Shown here piece after piece: positions 59,937-64,000 of a stretch of DNA of 64,000 nucleotides (positions within the stretch are counted from its first letter, which is position 1; every line of letters begins with the position of its first letter). The stretch is from Notospermus geniculatus (taxonomy: Eukaryota; Nemertea; Pilidiophora; Heteronemertea; Lineidae): contig NMRB01000789.1 of assembly GCA_002633025.1 (NCBI GenBank), positions 20,502-84,501 on the forward strand, read 5' to 3'. The notes under the pieces were generated by a model. The model was given only the letters and a program-made list of their open reading frames with translations. It ran no database searches and was not told the DNA's origin. The translations under genes and the position numbers were made by a program.

Positions 59937-60540
59937 AGAAAACAAATAAAGGTTTTATGACCACTGCACCACCGTCAAACTAAAAAGGTGTCGGTATTGA
60001 GTAATATTCAGGCCTTTTCGTCAAGATATCTGGGACGTTTTTCTTCTCTGCTCCAAAAGAAGCCACACTGGGCGGCACGTACGTTCTGTCCCGGTGAATA
60101 CGAATAAGGCGCAGGTGTGGATCTTATCTAGAAGCATTGTTAAGTCCCTGTTTAAAAATTTTGAAACAACTCTACAATACAAGGGAATGCATGATGAACA
60201 GTATTCATAAACACAGTCTACACTCTTTTAACACGACCTTGCAAAACCACGCCAACATGTTATGAATGTGTAACATGTTTCATTCATGAATATAAATGAA
60301 GGAAATTTGCATATGATAATTAGAGAATAAATTTTGCTACTGTACGCCTACAATACACACTATACAGGTTCACATTCACAGGTGAGACGAAATGAATGAA
60401 TAGGAATTGACATTAATAATGATATTTTACATTTTAATAGACATAGAAAGTTTTGAATACGTCAGTTTTTAAAATTTATTTGTCTGTGGCATGTGGAAGA
60501 GCCAACTAAAACAATTAACCCACTGCATAATATTAACCCC

Positions 60541-60664
60541 ATTAGCTGATATTCATAAAAGCTAGCAATATGCTTTTACTTCAAGTTTTGCAGTACATTT
60601 ACATTGGACATTGCTGTGCATATCTTAAGTAAAAGCATTTGCTAACTTTTATGAATACCAGCCA
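60541..60664. repeat. Palindromic MITE with GATATTCATAAAAG ends
   Basis: GCTGATATTCATAAAAGCTA with GCAATATGCTTTTACTT mirrored by AAGTAAAAGCATTTGC and CTTTTATGAATACCAGC. Confidence 0.8.
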
Positions 60665-61224
60665 TTGACTTTAAAAAGTATAATTCACCCGGACTTCAAC
60701 ATGGGAAAGTGCCAGGCCTGCGCAACAGACACCATAAAGTGAACACAATGATAGGACCACGGTATTGCCACTTTTTCTCAACAGCCGGCGCCACCATGCC
60801 ACTCTCCAACCCAAGGACTAACTCCGCTGTCTGCGAATTGACCCGATTTACTACGTTCATTTTGTAATGCATTTTTGTAGTTCGTCTTACTGCCGCTAGG
60901 TGGCGCCCACTACGTCGGCAGTCAAATAACGCATTTGAGATCCAATACCGTTCTCCTTTACGAGGTACTCAGCTACATGTAGTTGCTGCTGTTGATGCCA
61001 CAGTTTGGGCGATTCCAAGTGCCTTCTGGAGCTACTTTGTGACCCATGATTTCCAAGGTCCCCGAAGGTTCACCCTCTTTCAGTCTCTAAATTGTCATCA
61101 GATCCCCTCGACCTCGTGCCTTTCATTTTGGACTCGAAATTTCGATTGTCCTGGCCCTATCCTCCATTCCTGATAAAACTACAGACACATGGATGCGGTT
61201 CGTGCTGGCTCAAGGTGAATCTTT

Positions 61225-61567
61225 TCCTTAAGCTAGGTGCACACAGAGCTTAGTGCTTGCGCGATCTTAGCCGCAGCCGCAATCCGTGAAACCTTACGAT
61301 CACGCAGTCCTCTAAATCCTTGCGCCGCTGTGTGAACACGAGGTCGCAAGGATCTTTGTCCGGCCTTGCGTCCTGTAGCTGGCCGTATACGTCGGCGGCA
61401 AATATCAAAAAATTTTGATATTTACGATTCCGCCGGCGACTCGGGACGCAAGCACTAACAGCTTACGACCTCAGGTGCACACAGAGATTTCTTGGGCCTT
61501 CCGTCCTCTCGAAGAGGCTTGCGGCTAAGATCGCGCAAGCAATAAGCTCTGTGTGCACCTAGCTTTA
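61225..61567. mobile_element. TGTGTGCACC element (short relative)
   Basis: AGCTAGGTGCACACAGAGCT on the left and AGCTCTGTGTGCACCTAGCT on the right are perfect inverses. The inside shares TCTTAGCCGCAAGCC with 54540-55345. Confidence 0.85.
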
Positions 61568-62185
61568 AGCTGCGGACAGTATACATGTGGGTGCGATGCC
61601 TGCGATGTTGCGGTAATCCGGTGCGATTATGCGGTACCGTTGCAGCAGGTATGACACACGCACGGTTCACCTTTGCGTTAAATCTGCCTGAGCGTCGATG
61701 GTCGGCAGGTATGACACACAAACGGCTTCAAGCAGTGTATTAGGGTTTCCCCGCAATGATGTCAGGAAATAATGGTGCCACACACCAAATCCCAGTGACT
61801 GTCAGTGTCACACATTTGGTTTCGTGAATTGGCCTTCTGTACACAATACTACAAAGGCCTTTTACATAAACTGGCCTGACATGGGTCTTAAAATATTACA
61901 CTGAATGCGGAAAATACAGTGAAGGGTGGTTACCAAACAGCACACTTCAGTGACGCCGAAGTTGTCCACAATCACATACCAATTCAAACAGATCTATTGA
62001 CAATTCAATTGTGTTCATGTTGTGCTCGGTTTGAACAGTCAGCATTTTATAACTGAGTTATGCTCTCAACAATGTGATTGTCTTGACACTTGAAATTTGA
62101 GCAAATATCATAGGCAAGAAAGCAGTGGGGAAATTCCCTTTGGGTTGGAATTGTACATTTATTCCTGTGAAAAACTAACTGCAAT

Positions 62186-62420
62186 AGACCATTCTCGAAT
62201 TCGCTGATCTGCACACTTCCACCGAATCAACCAGAACCTCGATCTGAAACCAGCTGACATTGACGCCATCCATGATTCAGCAATGGTCGAGTCTGACACA
62301 ACGTCTTCGTGGGGTTGTCTGCGTTAACGTCATTCAGTTTCAGACCGAGGTTGTGGCTGAGATTTCGACGGAAGTGCGCAGATCTTTGTCGTTTACGTCA
62401 ATTTGAGAACGGTCTATGGG
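62186..62420. mobile_element. MITE with AGATCTGCGCACTTCC motif (copy 3)
   Basis: ATAGACCATTCTCGAATTCG to CAATTTGAGAACGGTCTATG, same family as 55883-56133, about 85% similar by eye. Confidence 0.88.
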
Positions 62421-63228
62421 AACAGAAGCTCTAAGCAATGACTCAAAATTTTCGTGGAGGAGAAGCCCTCCTACGCACCAAATCGTTGGATCCCACCGAA
62501 TTTCTAATCCCTGATTTGGTGACTGAATTATTACTGGTACCTAAGACTGCGGTAGTCTTTGAGTTGTTGTTAAGGCCATTCTTTTAAATTTTACGATACA
62601 AACGTCCTGTGCAGTTTTTCCCTTGAAAATTGGCCCAGCAGCCTAAAACTGTGGTAACGCACTTGCTGCATACCGGGAATAAGCCAGGTTTTTTAACCCT
62701 TGTCAAAGGTTTTTAAAAATCAGCCTACGAACTAGAGCGACAGGTAAAATTGATATCGGTGAATTAGTATTACCTCTGTAAAATTGCTATTATTTGTGAT
62801 CATATGAGAGTCTGTTCACTATAGAGATGGGTAAACAAAAGCAAAACACTTGTTAAGTACAATACAGCACCCGGAGCAGTGCCTAGGTTTTATTGTGGCC
62901 AGATTAAGGATTTATAAGAAAATAATAAATTGCCTGGTGTGGTTCTAAGCAGAGGAAGGCATTTTTGGCTCAGCTGTGGTGTGTCAATTCGTCTGAGTTC
63001 ATATTCATAAAGAGAGTGTTCAACCAGCCCCTCCTGGGCACTTGCTTGACTTGTAGTAATCAGAATCAGTTAGACAGACAGTGAAACCTCTCTTAGCAGA
63101 CACCTCTGCCAGGAGGACACCTCTCTATTACGGACACCAAAATTCAGTCCCAAACTGGCTATTTCTTTCTACACATTTTAACCTCTGTAATCAGGACGCC
63201 GTTCAATTAAGGACACCACTGTCGGTCC

Positions 63229-63362
63229 TAAGGCCACGTGTTTTATATTTATTGGTTTACGGGAGATGACGTCCAAAATTTATGGTCGGGTGGTCGAAAT
63301 AAAATAAAAATAAAAATTAAATTTCCCGTAAACCAATAAATAAAAAACATGTGGCCTAAGGC
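63229..63362. repeat. Foldback repeat with AATAAATATAAAA arms
   Basis: CTAAGGCCACGTGTTTTATA with ATTTATTGGTTTACGGGA is mirrored by TCCCGTAAACCAATAAAT and ACATGTGGCCTAAGG. Confidence 0.85.
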
Positions 63363-63812
63363 CGTGCGTAATTAATTCTATATTTCGCGTCCCGCGCGCG
63401 CACCTATTTCTGACTGTTGTCTGCTAATAGAAATGCATTGCGCGTCCATTTTCCGAGATTCTCAAGATTTCCAACACAACTATCGGTAAAAAAATAGGCC
63501 CAATAAGTTTTAAAATACCTCCTGAGAAAGCTGTAGTTCCTATCCTTGGTCACAAAACCAGGATGTTGACAGATTAAAACAAAGTTACAACAAATAGAGC
63601 TCTTGTTTCATGGTCAGGATATCTCAATTTTTCATCTTAAATCCATTCAAAATCCCCCCAGGATATCAATCTGTGTGACATGTACTGTATTGATTCGTGT
63701 TTCGGCCTGTGTTAAAAATGCAGTTTGTGTTGTGTTTGGAGCGCGCACGCACCAATTTTAGGTGACGGTGGGACACAAAACATAGAATTAATTACGCATG
63801 GCCTAAAGGGTC
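63352..63812. mobile_element. ~460-bp element with GCGTAATTAATTCTAT ends
   Basis: GGCCTAAGGCCGTGCGTAAT then TAATTCTAT is mirrored by ATAGAATTAATTACGCATGG and CCTAAAG. It shares its left boundary with the previous foldback, so the two are nested or joined. Confidence 0.8.
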
Positions 63813-64000
63813 CCTGCTAGAGAGTTTCCATTGTTTGTAAAGTGTAGAATGTTGGTGATGGAAAAAGTGCTGGCTACACTACAGCTAAACTCCCTACGCA
63901 GTTGTGCCGTACCGCGCCGGTTTACTCCGCTCCACAACTGCTTTACTTCGTGGAAGTCGCCGCGGTTGGTCAACAGATGGCGTCTGGGCCTGGCGCGAGT

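Larger units (their letters stand above)
60765..64000. other. Repeat-rich right end without supported gene
   Basis: Contains a relative of the TGTGTGCACC element (61225-61567), a MITE (62186-62420), an ACAGTGGAACC-type fragment (63080-63240) and two inverted-repeat elements (63229-63812). Open frames here are short and without recognisable domains. The last 100 bases are GC-rich and could approach a promoter or exon beyond the window. Confidence 0.45.

Noticed and set aside
1-64000. tRNA or rRNA genes, viral sequences, toxin or defence systems
   Set aside because: No cloverleaf-forming tRNA other than the SINE heads, no rRNA signature, and no viral or toxin protein was recognised.

Overview
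This is a eukaryotic nuclear window of about 40% GC. It holds intron-rich metazoan genes embedded in dense non-autonomous DNA transposons. The proteins most resemble deuterostome orthologs. Frequent TACATGTA and AGGCCTAGGCC words, many short palindromic MITEs and high local polymorphism suggest a marine invertebrate deuterostome (echinoderm, hemichordate or amphioxus); the species cannot be fixed from the sequence. Most open frames here are chance frames or pieces of exons. Genes were rebuilt by joining exons at GT/AG sites with matching phase.

Layout. (1) 662-5798, minus: five phase-compatible exons of a gene I do not recognise, running off the left edge, with a 33-bp tandem repeat next to its start. 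(2) 5.8-13.0 kb: repeats, including a ~180-bp satellite (6.8-9.1 kb) with telomere-like CCCTAA runs. (3) 13090-18318, minus: a complete nine-exon DNAJB11 (ERdj3) gene of 356 residues with signal peptide, J domain and the CxC/CxxC pairs. (4) 20390-26855, plus: a complete MCRS1 gene, head-to-head with DNAJB11. Three consecutive exons occur twice in tandem, in frame, with only synonymous differences. (5) 27.2-37.1 kb: repeats, including a ~1.9-kb segmental duplication separated by a single N and a decayed PIF/Harbinger element. (6) 37132-52586, minus: a twelve-exon SPATS2-family gene of 725 residues. (7) 52.6-64 kb: repeats plus one likely exon at 58.4 kb that is phase-compatible with the 5' end of the SPATS2 gene.

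Function and context. DNAJB11 is an ER-lumen Hsp40 co-chaperone of BiP; two TGACGTCA sites and an ERSE-like element lie just upstream of its start, fitting unfolded-protein-response control. MCRS1 is a nuclear FHA-domain protein of NSL/INO80 complexes and spindle minus ends. SPATS2 is a cytoplasmic RNA-associated protein. MCRS1 and SPATS2 point toward each other here, and as I recall they are also close convergent neighbours on human 12q13, so this looks like old microsynteny. I see no prokaryotic operon, CRISPR, phage or toxin system. The points of most interest are the MCRS1 exon-cassette duplication (real or an unmerged haplotype), paired empty and filled transposon sites inside it, the satellite, and the many palindromic element families.
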